Positions 26,691 to 35,098 are shown, counted from the first letter of the stretch. The stretch is DNA of 64,000 nucleotides from AP-15 sp963747735 (GCA_963747735.1 CAVVGE010000005.1:558001-622000); one strand, 5' to 3'. Notes: generated by a model from the sequence alone, not told the origin. Numbers and translations: made by a program.

Positions 26691-27662
26691 ATGCCCCGCA
26701 TCCTGACCCCTGCCACCCATTCCGATGAGACCCTCCAGATCGCTTACGATCTGCTGCCGGCGGGCTGGGAATTGGCGACCGCGACGCACGGCCGCCCGGA
26801 TTTCTGGGACTTGCTTAAGGACACCGAATACTATATCGGCGCCGGACAGTTTCCGCACAGCACGGATTTCTACCGGCGCGGCCCAAAGCTGCGTATCATC
26901 CAGACCTTGAGCGCCGGCTACAATACCTATGATCTCGACGCGGCGCGCTCCGCCGGGGTGCCGATCTGCAACAATGGCGGCGCCAATTCGACCGCGGTTG
27001 CCGAGCATGCGATGATGCTGATGCTGGCGGTCGCCCGCAAATTGATCTGGCAGCACGAAGGGGTGTCGTCCGGACGCTGGCGCGGCAACGATTTCAACGC
27101 GACCAAATTGTACGAGATCGAGGACAAGACGCTGGGGATCATCGGCCTCGGCAATATCGGCAAAAAGGTCGCGCGCCGCGCCAAGGCGTTCGACATGCAA
27201 ATCAAATATTACGACATCAACCGGCTGACCACCGACCAGGAGGACGCGCTCGGTATCCGGTTTGCGCTGTTCCCTGAATTGCTGAAAACCTCGGACATCG
27301 TGACCCTGCATGTGCCGCTCGACCTCTCGACCCATAATTTGATCGGCGAGCGCGAACTCGGCTGGATGAAGCCGACCGCGATCCTGATCAATACCTGCCG
27401 CGGTCCGGTGGTCGACGAGAAAGCGCTCTACAACGCGTTGCGCGACGAAAAGATCCTGGGCGCCGGGCTCGATGTCATGGTCGAGGAGCCGCCAAAGCCC
27501 GACCATGAGCTGTTCACGCTGAAGAACATCACCTTCAGCCCGCACGGCGCCGGGCCGACCTGGGACAACCACTGGAAGCGCTGGCGCAACGCCTTCGACA
27601 ATTTCGAGCGTGTCGCCCGCGGCCAAAAGCCGTTCTGGATCGTCCCCGAGCTGCGCGACTGA
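26691..27662 (+). CDS. NAD-dependent D-2-hydroxyacid dehydrogenase
   Basis: A cytoplasmic dehydrogenase of 323 residues. The Rossmann motif is GIIGLGNIGKKVARRA (about 146-161) and the catalytic triad of the family is visible: Arg in NTCRGPVVDEKAL (about 236), Glu in GLDVMVEEPP (about 266) and His in SPHGAGPT (about 285). The GAG after the catalytic His, in place of the common VAG, is a small deviation. An AAGGAGACC SD precedes ATG 26691. It is divergent from the FMN-dependent hydroxyacid enzyme. A hairpin 40 bases after the stop could terminate it. Confidence 0.92.
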   Translation: MPRILTPATHSDETLQIAYDLLPAGWELATATHGRPDFWDLLKDTEYYIGAGQFPHSTDFYRRGPKLRIIQTLSAGYNTYDLDAARSAGVPICNNGGANSTAVAEHAMMLMLAVARKLIWQHEGVSSGRWRGNDFNATKLYEIEDKTLGIIGLGNIGKKVARRAKAFDMQIKYYDINRLTTDQEDALGIRFALFPELLKTSDIVTLHVPLDLSTHNLIGERELGWMKPTAILINTCRGPVVDEKALYNALRDEKILGAGLDVMVEEPPKPDHELFTLKNITFSPHGAGPTWDNHWKRWRNAFDNFERVARGQKPFWIVPELRD

Positions 27663-27702
27663 GCCATCGACGGATCGCGGCCTGGTTGTCGGACCCTTCA
27701 CG

Positions 27703-27730
27703 GCCGGTCGGTGCGGGGAGACCGACCGGC
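27703..27730 (+). terminator. Strong hairpin after the D-2-hydroxyacid dehydrogenase gene
   Basis: GCCGGTCGGT (27703-27712) pairs perfectly with ACCGACCGGC (27721-27730) across an 8-base loop, 40 bases after the stop codon. There is no T-tract, so it is at best a weak intrinsic or Rho-assisted terminator. Confidence 0.5.
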
Positions 27731-27959
27731 TCCGCCGACGGCACCAGGCCAATTCGGCGAAAATGCGACGACCGGGTTTCGGCTTGCCCCGGCACCGGCT
27801 TATCGGTAATCCGCCGTAGTTCTCATCGAACACGGCCTCATCCTCGCTGCACTCGGCCTCGCGAGCGGCTTCGATGAACCGCTGCGCTTGCGCGGGCCGC
27901 TTGCCCCTTGGCCGTGTTAGGACCGATTTCTTGGCGCCGCTTTTACCAGGACTTCGCCG

Positions 27960-28898
27960 TCAAATGATGCTCTCGTGATACCTCGGCAGAAAGCGAATGA
28001 GGTCTCTATATGCTTCAAAATCACGCTGTTTGAAGCCCAATGCCCGTAGCGAGGCCTTCTGGTCAGAAGGTCGCGCCCGGGTGACAGCTATATCAAACAA
28101 GATCTTTTCACGTTCAGTAAGATTAAGCGGCTCTATCTTGTATGGCTTTCGTCTAAACAGAAAAGGCAAGTCAGCGCGCACTCTGGTACTTATAACGGCA
28201 GAGTGTGGCGCTGCACAGAAAACACCGCCCACCGTCACCATCTGCGTCGAGTCCCTGTAGAGCACCTGGAATAGTGGGCAGAAGACGCCATCAGCGCGCG
28301 GCGCAAACGCGTTTCTAAACGCAGCCGTTAGAATACGATAAATCGTTTCTGGGAGTACGGCGTTCTGCATGTCGGCGATCGTCAAGCCAACCGCGAACTC
28401 GCCTAAATATTCCTGTAAATAGTCTAGCCGCTTTTGCGGAACCTGGAGACCGCCGGGAAACTGGGCGCACACAGTTACGAATGCAAATCCGCCAACCTTC
28501 ACCCTGGTGCCGAGCGCCGCAATATCTGCCGTGATATCCGGTCCAATGCTATCGTCGTAATCTAGCCAATAGATCGTAACCGTTTCGTCTTTGTCTCTTG
28601 TCAAGAAGCTGGAGATCGTTTCGTTCTTCACGGCAATGAAATCAAAGGGCCGGTTAAACAACGACCGCGGATGCATCTTCGGGTCGCGCTCTAGGCTGAT
28701 CATGTTGTTAACTCCGAGGAACCGGTGCAACAAATGAAAATCGTAAAACGTTGTTCCTCCCATGCCGACGTATCTGAATTGAGAGAAAGGAATACCCATC
28801 CCATTCGCACATTTGAGGAAATCCAGCAATATCCGACGCTCAGCCTGTTTCGCGGGCCGAAGATTATAGAAAATGAAATTCGCTGTAGACGCCTTCAT
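27960..28898 (-). CDS. Unknown Rossmann/methyltransferase-like protein of the MTase-GHKL cassette
   Basis: A protein of 312 residues, last gene of a three-gene cassette. The N-terminus has YNLRPAKQAERRILLDFL, then FRYVGMGGTTFYDFHLLHR (about 41-59) where YVGMGG resembles a nucleotide- or SAM-binding glycine loop, an acidic strand end MISLERDP (about 66-73) and TIYWLDYDDS (about 108-117). This order (glycine loop, acidic residue after the second strand, acidic fourth strand) suggests a SAM-methyltransferase-type Rossmann fold, but no catalytic motif of a known class is visible, and a nuclease or other effector role cannot be excluded. Its ATG overlaps the stop of the GHKL ATPase gene as ATGA, so they are translationally coupled. 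Base composition is low for this genome (30/60 G+C on line 28621). Confidence 0.75.
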   Translation of the reverse strand: MKASTANFIFYNLRPAKQAERRILLDFLKCANGMGIPFSQFRYVGMGGTTFYDFHLLHRFLGVNNMISLERDPKMHPRSLFNRPFDFIAVKNETISSFLTRDKDETVTIYWLDYDDSIGPDITADIAALGTRVKVGGFAFVTVCAQFPGGLQVPQKRLDYLQEYLGEFAVGLTIADMQNAVLPETIYRILTAAFRNAFAPRADGVFCPLFQVLYRDSTQMVTVGGVFCAAPHSAVISTRVRADLPFLFRRKPYKIEPLNLTEREKILFDIAVTRARPSDQKASLRALGFKQRDFEAYRDLIRFLPRYHESII

Positions 28899-30244
28899 TT
28901 ATTTTCACCTACTTGATTTTCAAGGAAATGACTGAATGTATATCTACCAACCTCTGATCCGCCCATTCCCGGTTTCCGAAGGTACGCCTCAATCTTCCGC
29001 ACATCGGAGCGTTTGGCGTCGTACTGGATCTTCATCGTAGCGGGCGGCTGCGCTTTCGGAGGGCGGAACTCCCTGGCAGCGGATACAGCCGCTGTAAGGA
29101 CGCTAATGCCGCGACCAGATACACTCTGCAGATCCGCCGGAGCTACATTGGTCCCTTCGTCCGTATAGCGGCCGTCGAGAAGGCCCGTAATAACTCGGCC
29201 GACCTTTACCATATGCCCTTTCGCTTCGTGCCAAACGGCGCTATCCTCATTGATTGAGGTTTTGGTCGTTGTCCAAGGCAGAGCCTCGGGATAGGGGGAT
29301 ACAAAAAACGCAGTCCCCAAGAACGGTCGGTGTTTTGGTTGGAATATTGGCAAGCCGCCTCCAGCCCACCCGGTCAAAGGGGTCTTATCTGCGAACAAAA
29401 CCGTCCGACCATTGCAGAACACAAACCATCCTGCATTGCGGTCTCTAAAAACTTCTCCTGGCGTGTTGGCTATCCCGGCGGTGATGTTGCAAGATACAGC
29501 TTCGCGCTGAAATTTCTCACTCGCATAATTCTCTCCAATATCAAAAGGTTCTCTGGCAACCTCCTCGCCATTGAGAGTTATCGTGACAACGCGCCCGATA
29601 AAAAAAGAATATGTTCGCGAAATTCGATCGCGTAGCTGTGTCAAGAAAAGACCATCGCCCACTCGCCGTATAACGTCATCACGCAATTCAGAAATAACAA
29701 TACGAGTGCCAAGGTCTTTCGTCGCTGGCGACCGGGGCGTTATGTCAAAGGCCCAACGCTCTTGCTCTAGAGCCTCCCATTGGTGGACATTCAAGCGCAG
29801 ATCGAAACCACCCTCGTGATGATCGGAGATGATATCAATCCGATTTCCGCACTTGAACATCGCACGCTTCAGACCAATTCCATAGACGCTCAAACGATCA
29901 GATTTATGCGTTTCCCTATTATCATCTGAGCCAAACCGAAAAACGTAAGTCTGGGCAGTTGCCGCCGATATGCCAGAGGCATTATCCCGAACGATAATTC
30001 GCGATGTGTCGACTGTTAGATCGATTTTTACTTTTGGCTGCAATGTCTTTTTAGCAAGCAGGCGTTGATAGTCGTCCGCCGTCGTCAGTTGAGCAGCAAG
30101 CGGTTCGAGCGCCGCATTGATTGAATTATCGGTCAGGTCGAGGAGCGCATCGACGAGCGAGATATCTCTGGTTATCAGCGAGATAAATAACCGCTTCTCG
30201 GGTCTGGCGTCGGCCTGTATCGTCTCAGTCATATTCGACCCCAT
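28895..30244 (-). CDS. GHKL-fold ATPase (MORC/MutL/Hsp90-like) of the methyltransferase cassette
   Basis: A protein of 449 residues with an N-terminal Bergerat-fold ATPase domain: N-box LLDLTDNSINAAL (about 34-46) with the Mg-chelating Asn, G1 motif VRDNASGIS (about 85-93), G2 motif YGIGLKRAMF (about 121-130) and GTRIVISEL (about 160). A transducer-like domain follows, with a beta-rich stretch to about 330 and a conserved-looking KTSINEDSAVWHEA. Such ATPases (bacterial MORC and MutL-like) are known from restriction-modification neighbourhoods, where they are proposed to remodel or sense DNA. It is not a histidine kinase: there is no HisKA or receiver domain. ATG 30244 overlaps the methyltransferase gene by 20 bases; ATG 30232 is an alternative with eight bases of overlap. 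Confidence 0.85.
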   Translation of the reverse strand: MGSNMTETIQADARPEKRLFISLITRDISLVDALLDLTDNSINAALEPLAAQLTTADDYQRLLAKKTLQPKVKIDLTVDTSRIIVRDNASGISAATAQTYVFRFGSDDNRETHKSDRLSVYGIGLKRAMFKCGNRIDIISDHHEGGFDLRLNVHQWEALEQERWAFDITPRSPATKDLGTRIVISELRDDVIRRVGDGLFLTQLRDRISRTYSFFIGRVVTITLNGEEVAREPFDIGENYASEKFQREAVSCNITAGIANTPGEVFRDRNAGWFVFCNGRTVLFADKTPLTGWAGGGLPIFQPKHRPFLGTAFFVSPYPEALPWTTTKTSINEDSAVWHEAKGHMVKVGRVITGLLDGRYTDEGTNVAPADLQSVSGRGISVLTAAVSAAREFRPPKAQPPATMKIQYDAKRSDVRKIEAYLRKPGMGGSEVGRYTFSHFLENQVGENK

Positions 30245-31103
30245 TTCTCGCGCGGTCGGCCCATTCGGAAGGAAATCTTGCCACGGACTGTGTCGGCTTG
30301 GGGGGTTGAACGGGAAGGTCGAGGCTACGGACCTTGAGATTGCCGGCGGCTAGCTCCCGCAAGCGATTCCGCGCGATCTCGATGTACTTCTCGTTGTGAT
30401 CACAGCCCATAAACCGTCGCCGTTCAAGGGTCGCCGCGATGGCCGTCGAACCGGATCCCAGGTAAGGATCTACGACGAGAGCGCCGGGCCGAGTCAATGC
30501 TCGTATCAGCCGCTGCGCCAATGCAACCGGAAATTGACACGGGTGCTCGGTTTTCTCGGGGTGGCGAGCCTTGACATTGGGGACATCCCAAACGTCACCT
30601 GGGTTTTTCCCCAACGGGTTGCCGGACAGCTTGCCACGATTAGGGCCTTTGTAATGCCGCTTTCCCGGATATTTCTGTGGTACCCGCACCGCGTCGAGAT
30701 TAAAGGAATAGTCATCACCCTTGCTAAACCAAAGAATGCTCTCGTGTCGGCCGCTGAAGCGGTGGCTGCAGTGTGCGCCGTGACCAAATGTCCAGACGAT
30801 TCGATTGCGAAGGTAGAGGCAGTCAGATTTCGAAAATACAGTATAGACCAGGGCGTCGAGTGGAACAATGACGTTTTTATCTACATGATGCCCAATCTGC
30901 CAACATATGCCACCTCCCCATCTTATCACACGAACAACGTGTTTCAAGAGTTTTTCATGAGTTTCAATGAATTTCGAGATATCTCTGGAGGAATCATATT
31001 CTTTTCCCATAAAGTAAGGTGGAGATGATATAATGAGGTCGACGGAGTCTTCGGGAAGGTCTTTCAAAAACTGGAACGCGTCCTTAAGGAGTATTTCGCC
31101 CAC
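30225..31103 (-). CDS. Site-specific DNA methyltransferase, beta class (N4-cytosine or N6-adenine)
   Basis: A DNA methyltransferase of 292 residues. Motif IV SPPY is near the N-terminus (about 27-30, in DLIISSPPYF) and motif I DPYLGSGST is near the C-terminus (about 212-220), the beta-class order. The HPCQFPVALAQRLI segment before motif I is typical of type II enzymes. SPPY is most common for N4-cytosine enzymes but also occurs in N6-adenine ones, so the base is not fixed. The start is set at GTG 31103, since family proteins start just before (I/L)LLKDAF..L and CGGAG lies nine bases upstream; an in-frame ATG at 31358 would add 85 residues without family resemblance. It is the first sure gene of the cassette; its 3' end overlaps the GHKL gene. 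No classical restriction endonuclease is adjacent. Confidence 0.88.
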   Translation of the reverse strand: MGEILLKDAFQFLKDLPEDSVDLIISSPPYFMGKEYDSSRDISKFIETHEKLLKHVVRVIRWGGGICWQIGHHVDKNVIVPLDALVYTVFSKSDCLYLRNRIVWTFGHGAHCSHRFSGRHESILWFSKGDDYSFNLDAVRVPQKYPGKRHYKGPNRGKLSGNPLGKNPGDVWDVPNVKARHPEKTEHPCQFPVALAQRLIRALTRPGALVVDPYLGSGSTAIAATLERRRFMGCDHNEKYIEIARNRLRELAAGNLKVRSLDLPVQPPKPTQSVARFPSEWADRARNGVEYD

Positions 31104-31209
31104 TGCGCAGCTCCGTTTTGATGAGAGACGTAAGGGAGCTTCTATCGAAATTCGGAGCGCGGATCTACCCCCGATGTCAGGTGTTTCTGGCGCGGGGTGA
31201 CCACGATCC

Positions 31210-31377
31210 TCACCTCCTTGTTTTAGTGAGGAGTTCGGTAGGTAGGCCGCTTTCCGACGATGCCCCGGAGTCCTCACCCAGCAGGGGTTTGAGCAGAAGA
31301 TCGACGATCTTCGAATCAATCCGGTCCTTCGCTGGCGACGGCGCCGTCGCCAGATCATCGGCCAATTCAGGTGCCAT
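31210..31377 (-). CDS. Possible small protein upstream of the methyltransferase
   Basis: An open frame of 55 codons starting APELADDLATAPSPAKDRID and containing SKIVDLLLKPLLGED, with a normal amino-acid mix and an acidic character unlike shadow frames. Its stop TGA overlaps a perfect SD-like AAGGAGGTGA. No recognisable family. If real, it is the first gene of the cassette and could be a small regulator; if not, this stretch is the leader of the methyltransferase mRNA. Confidence 0.35.
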   Translation of the reverse strand: MAPELADDLATAPSPAKDRIDSKIVDLLLKPLLGEDSGASSESGLPTELLTKTRR

Positions 31378-31819
31378 TGTTACCCCACTCGCCAAGATTC
31401 GCGATCGAGATTGCAACTACGAGCCGAGAATGACAAGCGGTTACGAACGCCTTACGGCCCAAGCAAGGAGCAAGGGGTGATGAGGATGAGGCGGCCTTGA
31501 GGACGTGTTCTTCGCGGTTTGCGTCATGATGGAAGTGGGCGACCGCGGTGATCCGACAGTCGATCGGGGGCTGTCAGTCTTGGCCTGTCAAAGGTGTCAC
31601 GCCGGGAACGGCGGCACGAGGTGCCGAGCAGCACGACCACGGTGACGGTGACCGGCCTGACCGCCAACGCCAATTTTATGGCCTGGGACGCCCTGCCCGG
31701 ATGCCACGCCGGGCCGGCTCTGCGGCAAGCGCTCCGCGCAAGGGTGTCTTTCTCCCTCGGTCGTGGTCGGACCTCCTGGCTTGCAGTAGATTGGCACCGC
31801 CCGCTCGGAGGAATTGGAC
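31378..31819. other. 442-base gap without a convincing gene
   Basis: This separates the minus-strand methyltransferase cassette from the acyl-CoA dehydrogenase-like gene on the plus strand, so both promoters should lie here. The right part (31600-31800) has high GC and open frames on both strands, but none has a start, SD or composition that supports a gene. No recognisable mobile-element end was seen. Confidence 0.5.
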
Positions 31820-33037
31820 ATGATAGCCGACAAAGCGCGCCTACCCGTCGACATCGACGCTGAGCCGCTGGTGCGGGCAGCCGCCGCCCTGCGGCCGGTG
31901 CTCCGCCGGTGGAAGGACGAGATCGAAACCGGGCAGCGCCTGCCGCCGGCACTGGTCGCGGAGCTGCGCGCGGCCGGCTGCTATCGGATGGTGATCCCGC
32001 GCTCGCTCGGCGGGCTGGAGGTCGATCCCTTGACCTATCTGCGCGTTGTCGAGCTGCTGGCCGAGGGCGCGGGCTCGGTCGGCTGGAACCTCGCCAACAA
32101 CAGCATCGGCCAGCTCGTCACCCTCGGCTTGCCCGAGGAAGGTGTGCAGGAGATTCATGGCGGCGGCCCGGCAATCATGGCCGGCACCGCGGTGCAGGGC
32201 GGTGGGCGGGCGGTCCCGGTCGATGGCGGCTACCGCGTCACCGGGCGTTGGCCCTTTGGCACCGGCTGCCGCGAAAGCGCGTGGATGCTGGGCAGCTTTC
32301 AGGTGCTCGACGACGCCGACCGGCCGCGCTGCCGTCCGGACGGCACGCCGCTATATTGGCGCGGGATATTCGCGCGGTCCGAGGCGGAGGTCGTGCCGGG
32401 AAGCTGGGACGTCGCCGGGCTGCGCGGCACCGGCAGCTTCGACTGGACGGTCGAGGATGTGTTTCTGCCGGAGCGGCGGACGGTGCCGCACGCGCACGCC
32501 CCGCTCGACAATGAATGGCAGCGCTGGCCGGGCGTCACCTACGCCCTGCCGAGCCAATGCTGGGTCGGGCCGCACCACAGCGCCGTGATCACCGGTATCG
32601 CCCGCGCCGGCATCGATGCGCTGATCGCGCTCGCGCGCGAGAAGACGCCGCGCGGCCGCAACTCCGGACTGCTCTGCGAAAATCCCCAGGTGCAGGAGGC
32701 GGTCGGCCGCGCCGACGCGATCCTGAACGCCGGCCGCGCCTACCGCACCGCGATGATCACCGAATTGTGGAATACCGTCGCCTCGGGTGCCGAGACCACG
32801 CTCGAGCAGCGTGCCCGTTGCCGGCTCGCCTCGACTTATGCCGCCGACAGCGCGCGCCAGGCGATGGATCTCGTCTACCGGCATGGCGGCAGCACCTCGT
32901 TCCGGCACGACAGCCGCCTCGCGGAGTGCTGGCGCGACCTGCACGTCGTCGGCCAGACGGTGACGATCGCCCCCGAATGGTACCCGATCGGCGGCCGCGT
33001 CTATCTCGGAATGGATCCCGGGCCGAGGCTGCGCTGA
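31820..33037 (+). CDS. Acyl-CoA dehydrogenase-fold flavoprotein (possibly group D monooxygenase type)
   Basis: A flavoprotein of 405 residues with the three-domain acyl-CoA dehydrogenase fold: N-terminal helices (AAALRPVLRRWKDEIE), a central beta domain (VTGRWPFGTGCRESAWMLG, about 144-162; GSWDVAGLRGTGSFDWTVEDVFLPE, split here as GLRGTGS and VEDVFLPE) and a C-terminal four-helix bundle (YRHGGSTSFRHDSRLAECWRD, with RHGG and LAECWRDLH). The end HDSRLAECWRDLHVVGQ is shared with two-component flavin monooxygenases such as HsaA and DszC-type proteins, and the usual acyl-CoA dehydrogenase catalytic Glu is not evident, so a monooxygenase is as likely as a dehydrogenase. ATG 31820 follows CGGAGG; a TTG at 31814 is in frame but lies too close to the SD. 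Confidence 0.85.
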   Translation: MIADKARLPVDIDAEPLVRAAAALRPVLRRWKDEIETGQRLPPALVAELRAAGCYRMVIPRSLGGLEVDPLTYLRVVELLAEGAGSVGWNLANNSIGQLVTLGLPEEGVQEIHGGGPAIMAGTAVQGGGRAVPVDGGYRVTGRWPFGTGCRESAWMLGSFQVLDDADRPRCRPDGTPLYWRGIFARSEAEVVPGSWDVAGLRGTGSFDWTVEDVFLPERRTVPHAHAPLDNEWQRWPGVTYALPSQCWVGPHHSAVITGIARAGIDALIALAREKTPRGRNSGLLCENPQVQEAVGRADAILNAGRAYRTAMITELWNTVASGAETTLEQRARCRLASTYAADSARQAMDLVYRHGGSTSFRHDSRLAECWRDLHVVGQTVTIAPEWYPIGGRVYLGMDPGPRLR

Positions 33038-33077
33038 CCGACCCACCAATCGCGCGCTTCCGGCCCGGGCGCTCGAG

Positions 33078-34190
33078 TCAGCCGACCGTCGCCTGGAAGA
33101 TCCGCATATAGTTGCCGCCGGCGATCTTGCCGGCTTCGTCGGCGGTAAAGCCGCCGCGCAGCATCGCCGCGACGAGTTGCACCCATTGCGAATAGTCTTG
33201 CAGGCTGCCGTGCGCGACCTGCTGATCGGTGCCGATGCTGACGTGGTCGACACCGACGACAGCGACCATCTCCTTTACCCCTTCGACGTATTTGTCGAGG
33301 CTCGGAAAGAAATGCCAGATGCCGACCGAGCCGCCGATATCGGCGATGGCGAGAGCGTGGTCGCGGCTGATCTGCCGCCCGCGCAGCCGGGTCGGGCCCA
33401 TCGCCGGTAAATCGATAAGTGCGGTGTGCGACAGCAAGAGCGGCTTGGTCGCGACCTTGACCGCTTCTTTGACCGTGTCCTCGCTGGCATGCGCGACGTC
33501 GCAAACCAATCCCAGGCGGTGACAGGCCCGGATCGCCTCGGCGCCGAACGGGGTCAGCCCGTGATGCGTCACCGCACCCGTCTGAAAATCGCCGATGTCG
33601 TTTGGCGTGTAGTGCACGAGCTGCGCGTGCCTGACGCCGCGCCGATGCGCCTCTTCGAGCCGTTCGAGCTTCATCTCGAGAAAATCGAGCCCCTCGATGT
33701 CCATGACGATTGCCGGCTGCCCGGCGGCATGCGCCGCTTGGAGGTCGGCCGCGGTGAGCGCTCGGTGCAGCCCATGCCCGGCGACCATCTCGTCGATCCA
33801 GGCGAGGCGCTCCAGGTGGTGCTGGTACAGCTCGCCCGGCTTTGGCGGGCGCAGCGCAGCAAGGGCGCCCGAGGCATCCCGGCCGAGCACCGGACCGTCC
33901 GGAACGTCGGCGAGGCATGCGACCGCGAGCGATCCCCGTCGCATGCCGTTTGCAAGATCGTCGCCGGGCGGCGCTTTCGACGTGATCCCGGTCGTCCCGC
34001 CATGGGTATGGACATCGACGGAAATGGATTTGCGCAATACGTCGAGCGCGGCTGAGGCATTTTCGGCCGTCTCGGCGGCGGCGGTCGAGCCCGTCGGCGC
34101 CGCACCGCCGGCGAGCAGCGCTGCGACCGATGTCAGCATCGTGCCCCACAGCCAGTTCCGGCGCGTCGGCGCGTGACTGCAGCAATCCAT
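33078..34190 (-). CDS. Membrane dipeptidase, peptidase M19 family
   Basis: An exported zinc hydrolase of 370 residues from ATG 34190, which follows GAAGGACC at eight bases. The N-terminus (TRRNWLWGTMLTSVAALLAGG) is a twin-arginine-like or uncleaved signal. M19 metal-site regions are VDVHTHGG (about 60-67), the acidic MDIEGLDF (about 155), LLLSHTALIDLP (about 243), and the late GVDHVSIGTDQQ (about 315). Canonical renal-dipeptidase-type enzymes have H-x-D at the first site; here it is H-x-H, so the metal site may differ. It would cleave a dipeptide or a related amide outside the cytoplasm. An earlier ATG at 34235 would add 15 residues. Confidence 0.87.
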   Translation of the reverse strand: MDCCSHAPTRRNWLWGTMLTSVAALLAGGAAPTGSTAAAETAENASAALDVLRKSISVDVHTHGGTTGITSKAPPGDDLANGMRRGSLAVACLADVPDGPVLGRDASGALAALRPPKPGELYQHHLERLAWIDEMVAGHGLHRALTAADLQAAHAAGQPAIVMDIEGLDFLEMKLERLEEAHRRGVRHAQLVHYTPNDIGDFQTGAVTHHGLTPFGAEAIRACHRLGLVCDVAHASEDTVKEAVKVATKPLLLSHTALIDLPAMGPTRLRGRQISRDHALAIADIGGSVGIWHFFPSLDKYVEGVKEMVAVVGVDHVSIGTDQQVAHGSLQDYSQWVQLVAAMLRGGFTADEAGKIAGGNYMRIFQATVG

Positions 34191-34351
34191 GTCGCGGTCC
34201 TTCGGGTGCGCGGCTTCGAAATAAGGATACAGCATCGCCGGCTGGATGCATCTGGGGATGGACCCGACGCGGCGCCTGCGCTAACCATTAGGCCTCCAGC
34301 CACCTCCGGCCGCTTTCCGGGCGGCCTGCCGCAAACCAAAAGGGGAAGACG

Positions 34352-35098
34352 ATGGCTTACGAAGGGATGATTGCCGAGACGATGTCGATCCGAGGCGACA
34401 AGAACGAGCCGATCTCGGCCTATGTGGCGCGCCCGTTGGGGTCGGGGCCGTTCCCCGGCATGGTGCTCTTACATCACGCGCCCGGCTGGGACGAATGGTA
34501 CCGCGAGGCGACCCGCAAATTCGCGCATCACGGCTATGTCGCGATCAGCCCCAACCTTTATCACCGCGCCGGCGAAGGCAAGGCCGACGACGTCGCCGCC
34601 AAGGTGCGCGCCGAGGGTGGCGTTCCCGACGCCCAGGTCATCGGCGACACCGAAGGCTCGGTCGCATGGTTGCGCGCCCAGCCCTGGCTCAACGGCAAGG
34701 TCGGGGTGTTCGGCACCTGCTCGGGCGGCCGGCAGACCTTTCTCGTTGCCTGCCACAGCAAGAGCATCAACGCCGCCTGCGAGCTGTGGGGCGGCCGCGT
34801 GGTGATGAGCCAGGAGGAGCTCAACCCGAAACAGCCGAAGGCGCCGATCGAATTTACCAAGGACCTGTCCTGCCCGCTGCTCGGCCTCTTTGGCAACGAG
34901 GATCGGGCGCCGACCCCGGAGCAGGTCAACCAGCACGAGGCCGAATTGAAAAAACACGGCAAGACCTACGAGTTCCATCGCTATGACGGCGCCGGGCACG
35001 GCTTTTTCTATTACGACCGGCCGGCCTACCGCATCGAGCAGGCGGTTGACGGCTGGAAAAAGGTGTTCGCGTTCCTAGAGAAGCACCTGGCCAAATAG
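34352..35098 (+). CDS. Dienelactone hydrolase family protein
   Basis: An alpha/beta hydrolase of 248 residues. The nucleophile elbow is GVFGTCSGGRQ with Cys as nucleophile (about 127), the Asp is in FGNEDRAPT (about 187) and the His in GAGHGFFYYDRP (about 218), matching the Cys-Asp-His triad of dienelactone hydrolases. No signal peptide, so cytoplasmic. It would hydrolyse a lactone or ester in an aromatic or dicarboxylic catabolic route; the neighbours do not fix the substrate. The SD GGGGAAG precedes ATG 34352. A DUF6295 gene follows after 21 bases. Confidence 0.9.
   Translation: MAYEGMIAETMSIRGDKNEPISAYVARPLGSGPFPGMVLLHHAPGWDEWYREATRKFAHHGYVAISPNLYHRAGEGKADDVAAKVRAEGGVPDAQVIGDTEGSVAWLRAQPWLNGKVGVFGTCSGGRQTFLVACHSKSINAACELWGGRVVMSQEELNPKQPKAPIEFTKDLSCPLLGLFGNEDRAPTPEQVNQHEAELKKHGKTYEFHRYDGAGHGFFYYDRPAYRIEQAVDGWKKVFAFLEKHLAK

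Noticed and set aside
30396..31028. Long plus-strand open frame of 210 codons over the methyltransferase gene
   Set aside because: It is antisense to a methyltransferase with all catalytic motifs, has no SD, and its amino-acid sequence shows no family pattern.
31593..31863. Small overlapping open frames on both strands before the acyl-CoA dehydrogenase-like gene
   Set aside because: They overlap each other and the real start, have no SD, and their translations look like shadows of high-GC sequence.
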